Origin: Burkholderiales bacterium
Lineage (GTDB): Bacteria > Pseudomonadota > Gammaproteobacteria > Burkholderiales > Burkholderiaceae_C
DNA length: 64,000 nucleotides
Reading direction: 5' to 3'
NCBI GenBank assembly: GCA_016185015.1
Contig: JACPOI010000036.1
Location: 186,001-250,000, forward strand
Within the stretch, counting starts at the first letter, position 1, and each line of letters starts with the position of its first letter. Made by a program: the position numbers and the translations under genes. The notes under the pieces are model-generated. The model did not search any database, was not told the origin of the DNA, and saw only the letters and a list, made by a program, of their open reading frames with translations. Below are positions 33,561 through 41,076 of the stretch, piece after piece.

Positions 33561-34805
33561 TCAGGCCTTGATCTTGAAACTGTCGGCGTACTTCTTCGGG
33601 TCCTTGCCGTCCCAGACCACACCGTCGATCATCTTGCTGGTGCGCATCACGTCCTTGGGCACGGAGGCCTTGGCGGCGGTGGCGGCCTGCTTGTAGATGT
33701 CGATCTGGTTGATCTGCTTGGCCACGGCCAGGTAGTCCGGGTGCTCTTTCAGCAGGCCCCAGCGCTTGTGCTGGGTGAGGAACCACATGCCGTCGGAGAG
33801 GTAGGGGAAGCTCGCCTTGCCGTCGTTGTAGAACTTCATGTGGTTGGCGTCGTCCCAGGTCTTGCCCATGCCGTCCTGGTAGCGGCCCAGGATGCGCTGG
33901 TTGATCGCGTCCACGCTGGTGTTGACGTAGCTCTTGTCGGCCACGGTCTCGGCCATCTTCATCTTGTTGGACAGGCTCGCATCGATCCACTGGCCGGCTT
34001 CGATGATCGCGGCCGTGACAGCGCGCGCGGTGTTCGGGTACTTCTTGACGAACTCGCCGGTGGTGCCCAGCGCCTTCTCCGGGTGGTCCTTCCAGATGTC
34101 CTGCGTGGTGACCGCGGTGACGCCGATGCCGTCGATGATGGCGCGGTGGCCCCAGGGCTCGCCCACGCAGTAGCCGTCCATATTGCCTACGCGCATGTTC
34201 GCCACCATCTGGGGCGGCGGCACGGTGATGACCTTGGCGTCCTTCATGGGGTTGATGCCGGCCGAGGCCAGCCAGTAATAAAGCCACATGGCGTGTGTGC
34301 CGGTGGGGAAGGTCTGGGCGAAGGTGTATTCGCGCTTGTCCGTGGCCATGAGCTTGGCCAGGCTGGTGGCGTCCACCGCGCCCTTGTCCGCCAGCTTCTT
34401 GGACAGGGTGATGGCCTGGCCGTTGTTGTTCAGGCTCATCAGGATGGCCATGTCCTTCTTGGGGCCGGAGACACCCAGGTGCACGCCGTAGATCAGGCCG
34501 TAGAGCACGTGGGCCATGTCCAGTTCGCCGTTGACCAGCTTGTCGCGCACGCCGGCCCAGCTGGCTTCCTTGCTGGGGATGATCTTCACGCCGTACTTCT
34601 GGTCGATGCCCAGCACCGAGGCCATGACCACGCTGGCGCAGTCGGTCAGCGGGATGAAGCCGATCTTCACTTCCTTCTTCTCGGGCGCATCCGAACCGGC
34701 GGCGTAGACGGCGGCACGCAGGGCGGGGTCGATGCCGACGGCGCCGACGGCAGCGGTTTGCAGCACGGCGCGGCGGCTGAGTTTGGCGTTCAGAAGATCA
34801 GGCAT
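33561..34805 (-). CDS. nrtA: nitrate-binding ABC transporter periplasmic protein
   Basis: A 414-residue binding protein of the NrtA/CmpA family. It begins with a twin-arginine-like signal (LSRRAVLQTAAVGAVG), followed by KIGFIPLTDCASVVMAS, the family's first binding-site strand. Other family marks are WAGVRDKLVNGELDMAHVL, GTHAMWLYYWLASAGINP, VGNMDGYCVGEPWGHRAI and LWFLTQHKRWG-like text near the end. It captures nitrate in the periplasm. The export signal argues against its being the cytoplasmic sensor NasS, which is a homologue. The AAGGAG ribosome-binding site fits ATG 34805. It is the first gene of the operon controlled by the leader at 34833-34987. Confidence 0.92.
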   Translation of the reverse strand: MPDLLNAKLSRRAVLQTAAVGAVGIDPALRAAVYAAGSDAPEKKEVKIGFIPLTDCASVVMASVLGIDQKYGVKIIPSKEASWAGVRDKLVNGELDMAHVLYGLIYGVHLGVSGPKKDMAILMSLNNNGQAITLSKKLADKGAVDATSLAKLMATDKREYTFAQTFPTGTHAMWLYYWLASAGINPMKDAKVITVPPPQMVANMRVGNMDGYCVGEPWGHRAIIDGIGVTAVTTQDIWKDHPEKALGTTGEFVKKYPNTARAVTAAIIEAGQWIDASLSNKMKMAETVADKSYVNTSVDAINQRILGRYQDGMGKTWDDANHMKFYNDGKASFPYLSDGMWFLTQHKRWGLLKEHPDYLAVAKQINQIDIYKQAATAAKASVPKDVMRTSKMIDGVVWDGKDPKKYADSFKIKA

Positions 34806-34832
34806 GAAAACTCCTTGTGGCGATGAAGAAAA

Positions 34833-34899
34833 CAAGAAAGGCGTCCTCACCGAGCCGCCACGTCTGGATGACGCGGCCATGCTCCGTGGGGACGCCTTT
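34833..34899 (-). terminator. leader terminator upstream of nrtA
   Basis: On the minus strand AAAGGCGTCC (34899-34890) pairs with GGACGCCTTT (34846-34837). The T-tract after it is interrupted (TTTCTTGTTTT), so termination may be less complete than in the nirB and narK leaders. Same outer stem sequence as the other two leaders. Confidence 0.82.
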
Positions 34900-34916
34900 G
34901 TCCGTACCGTTGGCCA

Positions 34917-34957
34917 CATCCGCCGTTGGACGGGCTGCCGGTTGACCTGGAGTGGTC
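34917..34957 (-). promoter_or_regulatory. ANTAR-type hairpin pair, nrtA leader
   Basis: Hairpin 1 (34957-34944) is GACC, loop ACTCCA, GGTC; the loop has six bases and A1 but C at position 4. Hairpin 2 (34932-34917) is CGTCC, loop AACGGC, GGATG with one G-T pair; the loop is identical to that of the nirB leader and has A1/G4. Position between the sigma54 promoter and the terminator matches the other two leaders. Confidence 0.72.
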
Positions 34958-34970
34958 TTGTTAACTGCTA

Positions 34971-34987
34971 CGCAAAGGGCGTGCCAG
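34971..34987 (-). promoter_or_regulatory. sigma54 promoter of the nrtABC operon
   Basis: The minus strand reads TGGCACG, CCCT, TTGCG: exact -24 and -12 elements with 4-bp spacing. The predicted start is near 34960. Within the 319-bp gene-free stretch 34806-35124, this promoter, the hairpin pair and the leader terminator occupy the nrtA-proximal part; the rest (34988-35124) shows only a TGCACC-type NtrC half-site at 35096-35101. Confidence 0.85.
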
Positions 34988-35124
34988 CTTCGGGGGTTTT
35001 GGGGCGCTACTGATTTCGTAGCTTTAAACCCATGTCTATCAATGGGTTATGGAGGTCCGTGCGCTGCAGGGGGGTGATGCGCCGGAATGGTGCGGTGCAC
35101 CAAAAGGAGATGCTGTGCGCTGCT

Positions 35125-35769
35125 CTAAAGCAGATCGGCCACGTCGAGCATGCGCTGCGCGACCTCGGCCAGTTTCATGCCCTTGTCCATGGCGGTCTTG
35201 CGCAGCTTCTCGTAGGCCAGCTGTTCGCTCAGGCCCTGGCGCTGCATGAGCAGGCCCTTGGCGCGGTCGATGGTCTTGCGGTCCTTGAGCTCGGCGCTGA
35301 GCTCGTCGAGCTCGTTGCGTGTCTCGGCCAGTTCATGGCGCAGGGCCTGCTCGTGCTGGAACCGCGCCAGGGCCACGTCCAGGATGGGACGGATGCGCTC
35401 GGCCGAGAGACCGGCCACGATATAGGCCGTCACGCCTGCGGCCACGGCGGCGCGCACGTGCGAGGTGTCCTGGTCGTTGGTGAACATGACGATGGGGCGC
35501 GGCGCATCGCGCGTGGCCATCACCACGTGCTCCAGCGCGTCGCGCGCGTCGCTCTCGGCGTCGACGATCACCATATCGGGTTGCAGCTGCGCCAGGCGCT
35601 CGTTGAGGAAAACGTCGGCCGGCAGCGAGGCGACCAGGTTGAAGCCGCTCTCCAGCAGACCGATGCGCAGGCTGCGCGAGCGCTCGGCCTGCTGCAGGGC
35701 GTCTTCGTCCCCGGGGTCACCGACCCCCAGGTCCGAAGTCACCACCACGATACGCAAGGCTTCATTCAT
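35125..35769 (-). CDS. nasT: ANTAR-domain antitermination regulator (NasT-like)
   Basis: A 214-residue response-regulator-like protein. The N-terminal receiver domain (about 1-130) has a central D70 (MVIVDAESD). A coiled helix (135-165) leads to the ANTAR RNA-binding domain (about 158-212: LKDRKTIDRAKGLLMQRQGLSEQLAYEKLRKTAM...). NasT proteins bind two hexaloop hairpins in leader RNA and prevent termination when nitrate or nitrite is present. Three matching leaders occur in this window (before nirB, narK and nrtA). In Pseudomonas and Paracoccus NasT is held inactive by the sensor NasS; no nasS is next to this gene. ATG 35769 has only a weak ribosome-binding site. Confidence 0.88.
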   Translation of the reverse strand: MNEALRIVVVTSDLGVGDPGDEDALQQAERSRSLRIGLLESGFNLVASLPADVFLNERLAQLQPDMVIVDAESDARDALEHVVMATRDAPRPIVMFTNDQDTSHVRAAVAAGVTAYIVAGLSAERIRPILDVALARFQHEQALRHELAETRNELDELSAELKDRKTIDRAKGLLMQRQGLSEQLAYEKLRKTAMDKGMKLAEVAQRMLDVADLL

Positions 35770-35840
35770 AGAGGGATCAACTTGCAAGAAATGCGCCAAA
35801 ACACGGCGGCAGGTTTGCCGCTTGGCATAGAATTATCCCT

Positions 35841-35930
35841 GCTCCGGGGTGTCGTCCACGCAAGTGGAGGGCTGAGATGGTCGAACCGAACCCGTGAACT
35901 TGACTCGGATCATGCCGACGTAAGAAGAGC
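35841..35930 (+). promoter_or_regulatory. TPP riboswitch (THI element)
   Basis: The aptamer core is recognisable in order: P1 strand GCTC (35841-35844) pairing with GAGC (35927-35930); GGGGT (35846-35850) pairing with ACCC (35890-35893); a variable P3 hairpin TCCAC-GCAA-GTGGA (35855-35868); the invariant CTGAGA (35872-35877); and the pyrophosphate arm GTGAACTTGACTCGG with ATCATG loop and CCGACG (35894-35919). It senses thiamine pyrophosphate and normally shuts off thiamine synthesis or uptake genes. It lies 70 nt before a LuxE-like gene, and a nested helix at 35957-35995 can hide that gene's ribosome-binding site. Confidence 0.9.
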
Positions 35931-35956
35931 TGTTTGCCAGGCCCCCGCCTCGCCAC

Positions 35957-35995
35957 ACCTTTCGGAGCACGCGCCGCCGGCGCACCAGGAAAGGT
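35957..35995 (+). promoter_or_regulatory. ribosome-binding-site sequestering hairpin of the TPP riboswitch
   Basis: ACCTTTC (35957-35963) is the exact complement of GAAAGGT (35989-35995), which contains the AGGAAAGG ribosome-binding site of the GTG start at 36000. An inner stem GCGCC (35971-35975) with GGCGC (35979-35983) closes the loop. This is a translational off-state platform placed 26 nt after the aptamer. No T-run is present, so control is by translation rather than termination. Confidence 0.75.
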
Positions 35996-35999
35996 CATC

Positions 36000-37106
36000 G
36001 TGGCAGAAGCAGTACACCCATCGTCGCAGCAGGCAGCCGCTCTGGTTTCGGAGCTGTTGGCGTTCATCGCGCGACCGGACGAGGACGATCACAGCTTCAA
36101 TGCCCTGGCCCTGCGCCTCTTCGCCCATCAGTTCCAGCACAACACGGCTTTCCAGAAGTTCTGCCAGCAGCGCGGCCGCACGCCGCGTTCGGTGAGGCAC
36201 TGGCGCGACATCCCGGCCGTGCCCATCAACGGTTTCAAGGACCTGACACTGAGCTGCACGCCGCCCGAGGCCTGCGAACGTGTGTTCATGACCAGCGGCA
36301 CCACGCGCGGCGATGTGAAAGGCCGGCACTACCACCCGCAGCTGCAGGTCTATGACCTGTCGATGACGCAGAACTTCCGCCAGCGTTTCATGGCCGGCCG
36401 TGAACGCATGCGCATGGGCATCCTGTTTCCCAGCGAACAGCTCATGCCCAACTCCTCGCTGGCGCATTACCTGGCGCTGGCCCTGCACCAGTTCGGTACG
36501 CCCGAGAGCCGTTATTACCTGAACACCGAGGGTCTGCAGCTGGACGCGCTCTGCACCACGCTGGCGCAGGTGCAGGCCAGCGGCGAGCCGTTTGCCTGGC
36601 TGGGCGCGAGCTACAGCTTCGTGCACCTGATGGATGCGCTGCAGGCACGCGGCCTGAGCTTTCGTTTGCCCGTCGGCAGCCGCCTGCTCGATACCGGCGG
36701 CTTCAAGGGCCAGTCGCGCGAGATGGACATGGACGCCTTCTACGCATCCCTTGCCTCGACTTTCGGTGTGCCGCGCAGCGCCTGCATCAATATGTATGGC
36801 ATGACGGAACTCAGCACGCAGTTCTACGACGCGGGCAACGCCCAGCTGCCGGCTGTCAAGTCCGGCCCGCACTGGATTCGCACGCGGGTACTGGACCCGC
36901 TCACGGGGCAGGAGATGCCCGAGGGTGAACGCGGCATCCTGGCGCACACGGACCTGGGCAACTTCAATTCCGTCACCACCATCCTCACCGAAGACGTGGG
37001 CATGGCCGTGGCGGGCGGTTTCCTCTTGCTGGGCCGCGCCCAGGGCGCGCAGGCCAAGGGCTGCTCGCTGGCGGTGGACGAATTCCTGCGGGCGGCACAG
37101 TCATGA
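36000..37106 (+). CDS. LuxE-like acyl-protein synthetase under TPP control
   Basis: A 368-residue member of the LuxE/acyl-protein synthetase family (adenylate-forming fold). It has an ATP-binding serine/threonine loop (FMTSGTTRGDVKGRHYH), MYGMTELSTQF, HTDLGNFNSVTTILTEDVG, and a C-terminal cysteine in AKGCSLAVDEFL (C355), the position of the acyl-accepting cysteine in LuxE. In luminous bacteria LuxE activates a fatty acid as acyl-AMP and passes it through this cysteine to LuxC. No luxAB is present, so luminescence is excluded. The GTG start at 36000 has the sequestered AGGAAAGG site; it overlaps the LuxC-like gene by 4 bp. The true substrate is unknown, probably a carboxylate linked to thiamine. 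Confidence 0.88.
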   Translation: MAEAVHPSSQQAAALVSELLAFIARPDEDDHSFNALALRLFAHQFQHNTAFQKFCQQRGRTPRSVRHWRDIPAVPINGFKDLTLSCTPPEACERVFMTSGTTRGDVKGRHYHPQLQVYDLSMTQNFRQRFMAGRERMRMGILFPSEQLMPNSSLAHYLALALHQFGTPESRYYLNTEGLQLDALCTTLAQVQASGEPFAWLGASYSFVHLMDALQARGLSFRLPVGSRLLDTGGFKGQSREMDMDAFYASLASTFGVPRSACINMYGMTELSTQFYDAGNAQLPAVKSGPHWIRTRVLDPLTGQEMPEGERGILAHTDLGNFNSVTTILTEDVGMAVAGGFLLLGRAQGAQAKGCSLAVDEFLRAAQS

Positions 37107-38554
37107 AAATCACCGCGGGTTATCTGCCGGGCCTGAAATCCAGCGAGGTGCAGTGGCACACGCTGGGCTTTGGCGCCGGTGCACAGCAGGTTGATGTGCT
37201 GGTGCCGCAACTCATGCCGGCCCAGCTGCACACTCTGGCCGCGCATGTGCGTAGCCAGGGGCGCACGCAGCTCAAGCCCATGCCGGTGTCGCAGATCATC
37301 GCCGCGATCGACCGCGCCATCGAGCGCCTGCTCAACCCGGCCGATCCCTATCGCCTGGAGCTGGAACTGCTGCTGCCGCGCATCTCCGGCTTCGACGCGG
37401 AGATGGTGCGCCTGGGCCTCAACGCCTACCTCAAGACCTTCCGCGCGCCGCAGCTGCAGCGTTTCGTGGCCGAGGACTTCAGCAACCCCAAGCTGCTTGA
37501 CGAATTCCAGCCACGCGCCAAGGGCGGCATGGCGCGCGCGCTCGGCCCCGAGCTGCTGGTGCACGTCTGGGCCGGCAATGTGCCGGGCCTGCCGCTGTGG
37601 AGCCTGGTCTGCGGCCTGCTGGTCAAGGCGCCGGCCATCGGCAAGGTGGCCAGTGCCGAACCCCTGTTCGCTTCGCTGTTCGCGCGCCTGCTGGCCGAGG
37701 TGGAGCCGCGCCTGGCCGAGGTGCTGGCCATCGTCTGGTTCAAGGGCGGCGACACGGCCAGCGAGCGAGCGTTGTTTGCTGAAGCCGACACGGTGCTGGC
37801 CTATGGCGGCAACGACACGCTGACAGCGCTCAGGCAGCAGGTGCCGGTGAGCACGCGTTTCCTGCCGCACGGCCACAAGCTCAGCGTAGGGCTGGTGTCG
37901 GCCGCTGCGCTCGACGTGGCCCGTGCCCCGGCCACGGCACGCGCCGCCGCGCTGGACGTGGTGCGTTACGAGCAGCAGGGCTGTTATTCGCCGCACACCT
38001 ATTACGTGGCACGCGGCGGCCGCGTCACGCCGCGCGAGTTCGCACAGCAACTGGCCGGTGAGCTCGCCGCGCTCCAACATAAGTTTGCGCGCCGCACGCT
38101 CACGCTGGAAGAGTCCGCCAGCGTGGCTGGCTGGCGCCAGGGCCAGGAGCTGCAAGGTTTTGCTGGCGCTGGCGTGGAACTGCTGGGGGATGCCAGTGCC
38201 GCCTGGTGTGTGGCCTATGCCGAACAGGCCAGCGCCTTGCTGCCGGGCGCATTGAACCGCACGGTGCAGGTGCAGGCTGTGGACCATCTGACAGACACGC
38301 TGCCCCTGCTGGCTGCACAACGCGAGGTGCTGCAGACCGTGGGCCTGGCCGCCGCGCCGCAGGAACTGCATGCGCTGGCCGAACGACTGGGCGCGGCCGG
38401 TGCCACGCGCATCTGCGCCCTAGGCCAGATGACCGCGCCTGAAGCCGGCTGGCACCACGACGGGCGTTTCAGCCTGCTGGACCTGGTGCGCATGGTCGAG
38501 CTGGAACAGTCGGCCGAGGACGCGGCCGAGGCCTACGCGCCGTACAGAGATTGA
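37103..38554 (+). CDS. LuxC-like acyl reductase
   Basis: A 483-residue protein of the LuxC/acyl-CoA reductase family (aldehyde-dehydrogenase fold). It has the nucleotide-site segment VWAGNVPGLPLW (GNVPG 158-162) and the catalytic cysteine in YEQQGCYSPHTYYV (C294), equivalent to the LuxC acyl cysteine in DQQACSSP. LuxC takes an acyl group and reduces it with NADPH to the aldehyde. The ATGA overlap with the LuxE-like gene fits a two-subunit carboxylic acid reductase. Followed by ABC importer genes. The acyl chain or ring it reduces is not known. Confidence 0.88.
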   Translation: MKITAGYLPGLKSSEVQWHTLGFGAGAQQVDVLVPQLMPAQLHTLAAHVRSQGRTQLKPMPVSQIIAAIDRAIERLLNPADPYRLELELLLPRISGFDAEMVRLGLNAYLKTFRAPQLQRFVAEDFSNPKLLDEFQPRAKGGMARALGPELLVHVWAGNVPGLPLWSLVCGLLVKAPAIGKVASAEPLFASLFARLLAEVEPRLAEVLAIVWFKGGDTASERALFAEADTVLAYGGNDTLTALRQQVPVSTRFLPHGHKLSVGLVSAAALDVARAPATARAAALDVVRYEQQGCYSPHTYYVARGGRVTPREFAQQLAGELAALQHKFARRTLTLEESASVAGWRQGQELQGFAGAGVELLGDASAAWCVAYAEQASALLPGALNRTVQVQAVDHLTDTLPLLAAQREVLQTVGLAAAPQELHALAERLGAAGATRICALGQMTAPEAGWHHDGRFSLLDLVRMVELEQSAEDAAEAYAPYRD

Positions 38555-38556
38555 TC

Positions 38557-39315
38557 ATGAGTACCGCGCCCTTCCTCGACATGCGGCAGGTGAGTTACAC
38601 CTTCCCCAGCTGGCCGCCGGTGGTGCAGGGCGTGGACTGGGACATTGCGCCCGGCGAGTTCCACTGCCTGGTGGGGCGCAGCGGCTGCGGCAAGACCACG
38701 CTGCTCAAGCTCGCGGCCGGCCTGCTGCAACCCGACGAGGGCACGGTGAGTCTGCAGGGGCAGGCTATCCGCAAGCCCGGCCCCGGTACGGGCTTTGTGT
38801 TCCAGCAGCCCACGCTGCTGGAATGGCTCACTGTGCTGGACAACGTGCTCTTGCCGCTCACCCTGCAGCGCACGCCCACTGACGCCGACCGCGCACGCGC
38901 TGAACAGCTGCTGGCGCAGATGGGCCTGAGCGCCTACCTGCGTCACCATCCGCGCCAGCTCTCGGGCGGGCAGCAGAGCCGCGTCGCCATCGCGCGCGCG
39001 TTGCTGCTCGATCCGCCCATCCTGCTGATGGACGAGCCCTTCGCCGCGCTCGATGCCATCACGCGCGAGGAGCTGCAGGACGAGTTGCAGGCCATGTGTC
39101 GTGCGCGCGGCACCTCGGTGTTTTTTGTCACGCACGACATCGCCGAGGCGGTGTACCTGGCCGACCGCGTGGCGGTGATGGACGCCGGGCGCATCCGCCA
39201 CGACATCCGCGTGGACCTGCCGCGCCCGCGCGGGCGTGAGCTGCGCTATGGCGCGGCTTTCAACGCGATCTGCGCCGAGCTGCGGCAGGCCATGGACGGG
39301 GAGGGGGCTGAATGA
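38557..39315 (+). CDS. ABC transporter ATP-binding protein (thiamine-precursor type)
   Basis: A 252-residue ABC ATPase of the ThiZ/SsuB/TauB group: Walker A GRSGCGKTT, Q-loop FQQPTLLEW, signature LSGGQQSR, Walker B ILLMDEPFAALD, H-loop VTHDIAEA. ATG at 38557 is two codons inside an open frame beginning at TTG 38551 and is preferred. It overlaps the permease gene by 4 bp. In TPP-riboswitch operons this subfamily usually powers uptake of pyrimidine precursors of thiamine. Confidence 0.88.
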   Translation: MSTAPFLDMRQVSYTFPSWPPVVQGVDWDIAPGEFHCLVGRSGCGKTTLLKLAAGLLQPDEGTVSLQGQAIRKPGPGTGFVFQQPTLLEWLTVLDNVLLPLTLQRTPTDADRARAEQLLAQMGLSAYLRHHPRQLSGGQQSRVAIARALLLDPPILLMDEPFAALDAITREELQDELQAMCRARGTSVFFVTHDIAEAVYLADRVAVMDAGRIRHDIRVDLPRPRGRELRYGAAFNAICAELRQAMDGEGAE

Positions 39316-40073
39316 TCCGCTACCCGCGTCTTCTCGCTTTCGCCTTGCTGATCGTCCTGCTGCTGGCCTGGGAATGGGCTGTGTCGGCCTTCAGGTTTTC
39401 GCCGCTGGTGCTGCCTGCGCCCAGCGTGATCGGCGCGGCGCTGCTGCGCGGTCTGCAGACGGGTTACCTCTGGCCGCACATCGCGCAGACCCTGCTGGAA
39501 CTGGGCCTGGGCCTGGCGCTGGGTGTGGCTCTGGGTTTTGCCGGGGGCGTGCTGCTGGGCGAGTCGGCCGTGCTGCGCCGTGTGCTCATGCCCTATGTGG
39601 TGACCAGCCAGGTGATCCCGAAGCTGGCGCTGGTGCCGCTCTTCATCGTCTGGTTCGGCTTCGGCACCGTGCCCACCGTGGTCATCACCGCGCTGATCTG
39701 CTTCTTCCCGCTGCTGGAAAACACGCTGACCGGCATCGCCCAGGTGGACACCGCGCGGCTGGAGCTCTTCCGCATGCTGGGCGCGACCCGCCGGCAGACC
39801 CTGTGGCGGCTCAAGGTCCCCGCCGGCCTACCCGCCATCCTAGCCGGCCTGCGTGTGGCCGTGGTGCTGGCCCTGGTGGGCGCCGTGGTGGGCGAGTTCA
39901 TCGGCGCCAGCAAGGGCCTGGGCGCGCTGATCATCGCCGCCCAGGGCTCCATGGACACGCCCCTGATGTTCGCCGTGCTGCTGCTGATCACCGTCATCGG
40001 CCTGCTGCTGTACGAGGCCACGCTCTGGATCGAGCATCGCTTGCTGCAACCCTATTCCCAATCTTTCAATTGA
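39312..40073 (+). CDS. ABC transporter permease (ThiX/SsuC-like)
   Basis: A 253-residue permease with about six hydrophobic helices and an EAA-type loop (LELFRMLGATRRQTLWRLKVPAGLPAILAG) for docking the ATPase. Same family as sulfonate, taurine and hydroxymethylpyrimidine-precursor permeases. It overlaps both flanking genes, so it is made with them. Start ATG 39312 overlaps the ATPase stop (ATGA). Confidence 0.88.
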   Translation: MIRYPRLLAFALLIVLLLAWEWAVSAFRFSPLVLPAPSVIGAALLRGLQTGYLWPHIAQTLLELGLGLALGVALGFAGGVLLGESAVLRRVLMPYVVTSQVIPKLALVPLFIVWFGFGTVPTVVITALICFFPLLENTLTGIAQVDTARLELFRMLGATRRQTLWRLKVPAGLPAILAGLRVAVVLALVGAVVGEFIGASKGLGALIIAAQGSMDTPLMFAVLLLITVIGLLLYEATLWIEHRLLQPYSQSFN

Positions 40074-40087
40074 TGAGGACGACCAAA

Positions 40088-41074
40088 ATGAAACGACATT
40101 TCCTGCGCACCCTTGCTGCGCTTGCACTCAGTGCCCTGTGCACCGGCGCCTGGGCCCAGGCCAAGCTGGACAAGGTGACGATTGCCGGCTGGAGCGGCCC
40201 CATCTCCGAGGTCACCAACCTGCTGGTCGAGCCCGACAAGGGCTTCTTCCGCGCCCAGGGCATCGACATGGTCTACATGCCCGGCGCTGGTGGTGGCGAT
40301 GCCGTGCGCAACCTGCTCAGCGGCCAGGCCGACGTCGCCTTCACCGACCCCGGCTCGCTCTACGCCGCGCTGGACAAGGGCGAGAAGCTGCGCGTGATCT
40401 ACGACATCTACCCGCAGAACATCTTCAACGTGGTGGCGCTCAAGAGCAGCGGCATCAGCAAGCCTGCGGACCTCAAAGGCAAGAAGATCGGCGTCTACAG
40501 CCTGTCCAGCGGCACGCTGACCAATCTGCAGCTGCTGCTGAACCAGGCCGGCCTGAGCGAAAAGGACGTGACCATCGTCGTCACCGGCCTGCTGAACTTC
40601 GCACCGCTGATGCAAGGCCAGGTGGACGCCACCGCCGCCACCGACACTGGCCTGCTGGTGGCCCGCGCCAAGGGCGTGGGTGAGGTCAACGTGATGGAAG
40701 TGCGCACCTCGCTCAACGTTTCCAGCGACATCTTCGTGGTGCGCGAGGAGACCTTCCAGCAGAAGAAGGCCGTGCTCAAACGCTTCCTGGCAGCCTACCG
40801 CGACAGCATGTCATGGATGATGACCCAGCCGCAGGAAGCCGCCGCGTTGGCGGTCAAGCGCGCCATCAATGGCCAGAACGAAGCCGTGAACCTGGAAGTC
40901 ATCAAGCTGCGCAATGCCTCCAGCGTCTCGCCGCTGACGCAACAAAAAGGCCTGGGCGCCATCGACGTGGAGGCCTTGCAGAAGGGCGCCGACGCCTGGA
41001 AGAAGATCGGCCTGATCCAGCGCGATCTGAAGATGAAGGACGTGGTGAGCAGCGAGCTGCTGCCAGGTAAATAA
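40088..41074 (+). CDS. ABC transporter substrate-binding protein (NMT1/THI5-like)
   Basis: A 328-residue secreted binding protein with a Sec signal peptide (MKRHFLRTLAALALSALCTGAWA, cleaved at about 23) followed by KLDKVTIAGWSGPISEVTNLLVEPDKGFFRAQGIDMVYMPGAGGGDAVRNLLSGQADVAF, the NMT1/THI5-like fold used by ThiY. The family binds formylaminopyrimidine or related thiamine precursors but also sulfonates and nitrate. ATG 40088 is preferred over an in-frame ATG at 40073 because a GAGGAC site precedes it. With the riboswitch it indicates uptake of a thiamine-related molecule. Confidence 0.87.
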   Translation: MKRHFLRTLAALALSALCTGAWAQAKLDKVTIAGWSGPISEVTNLLVEPDKGFFRAQGIDMVYMPGAGGGDAVRNLLSGQADVAFTDPGSLYAALDKGEKLRVIYDIYPQNIFNVVALKSSGISKPADLKGKKIGVYSLSSGTLTNLQLLLNQAGLSEKDVTIVVTGLLNFAPLMQGQVDATAATDTGLLVARAKGVGEVNVMEVRTSLNVSSDIFVVREETFQQKKAVLKRFLAAYRDSMSWMMTQPQEAAALAVKRAINGQNEAVNLEVIKLRNASSVSPLTQQKGLGAIDVEALQKGADAWKKIGLIQRDLKMKDVVSSELLPGK

Positions 41075-41076
41075 GC

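Noticed and set aside
33561-34805. The binding-protein gene as NasS, the cytoplasmic partner of NasT.
   Set aside because: The protein has a twin-arginine-like export signal and lies in an operon with permease and ATPase genes, so it is NrtA.
35094-35107. NtrC enhancer site (GGTGCACC and TGCACCAAAAGG) about 110-130 bp upstream of the nrtA sigma54 promoter.
   Set aside because: Only one good half-site is seen; the second half does not match, so it is not listed as a feature. The distance would be right, and DNA-binding data could revive it.
36000-38554. A bioluminescence operon.
   Set aside because: LuxE- and LuxC-like genes are present, but there is no luxAB or luxD, and the operon is under a TPP riboswitch with an ABC importer.
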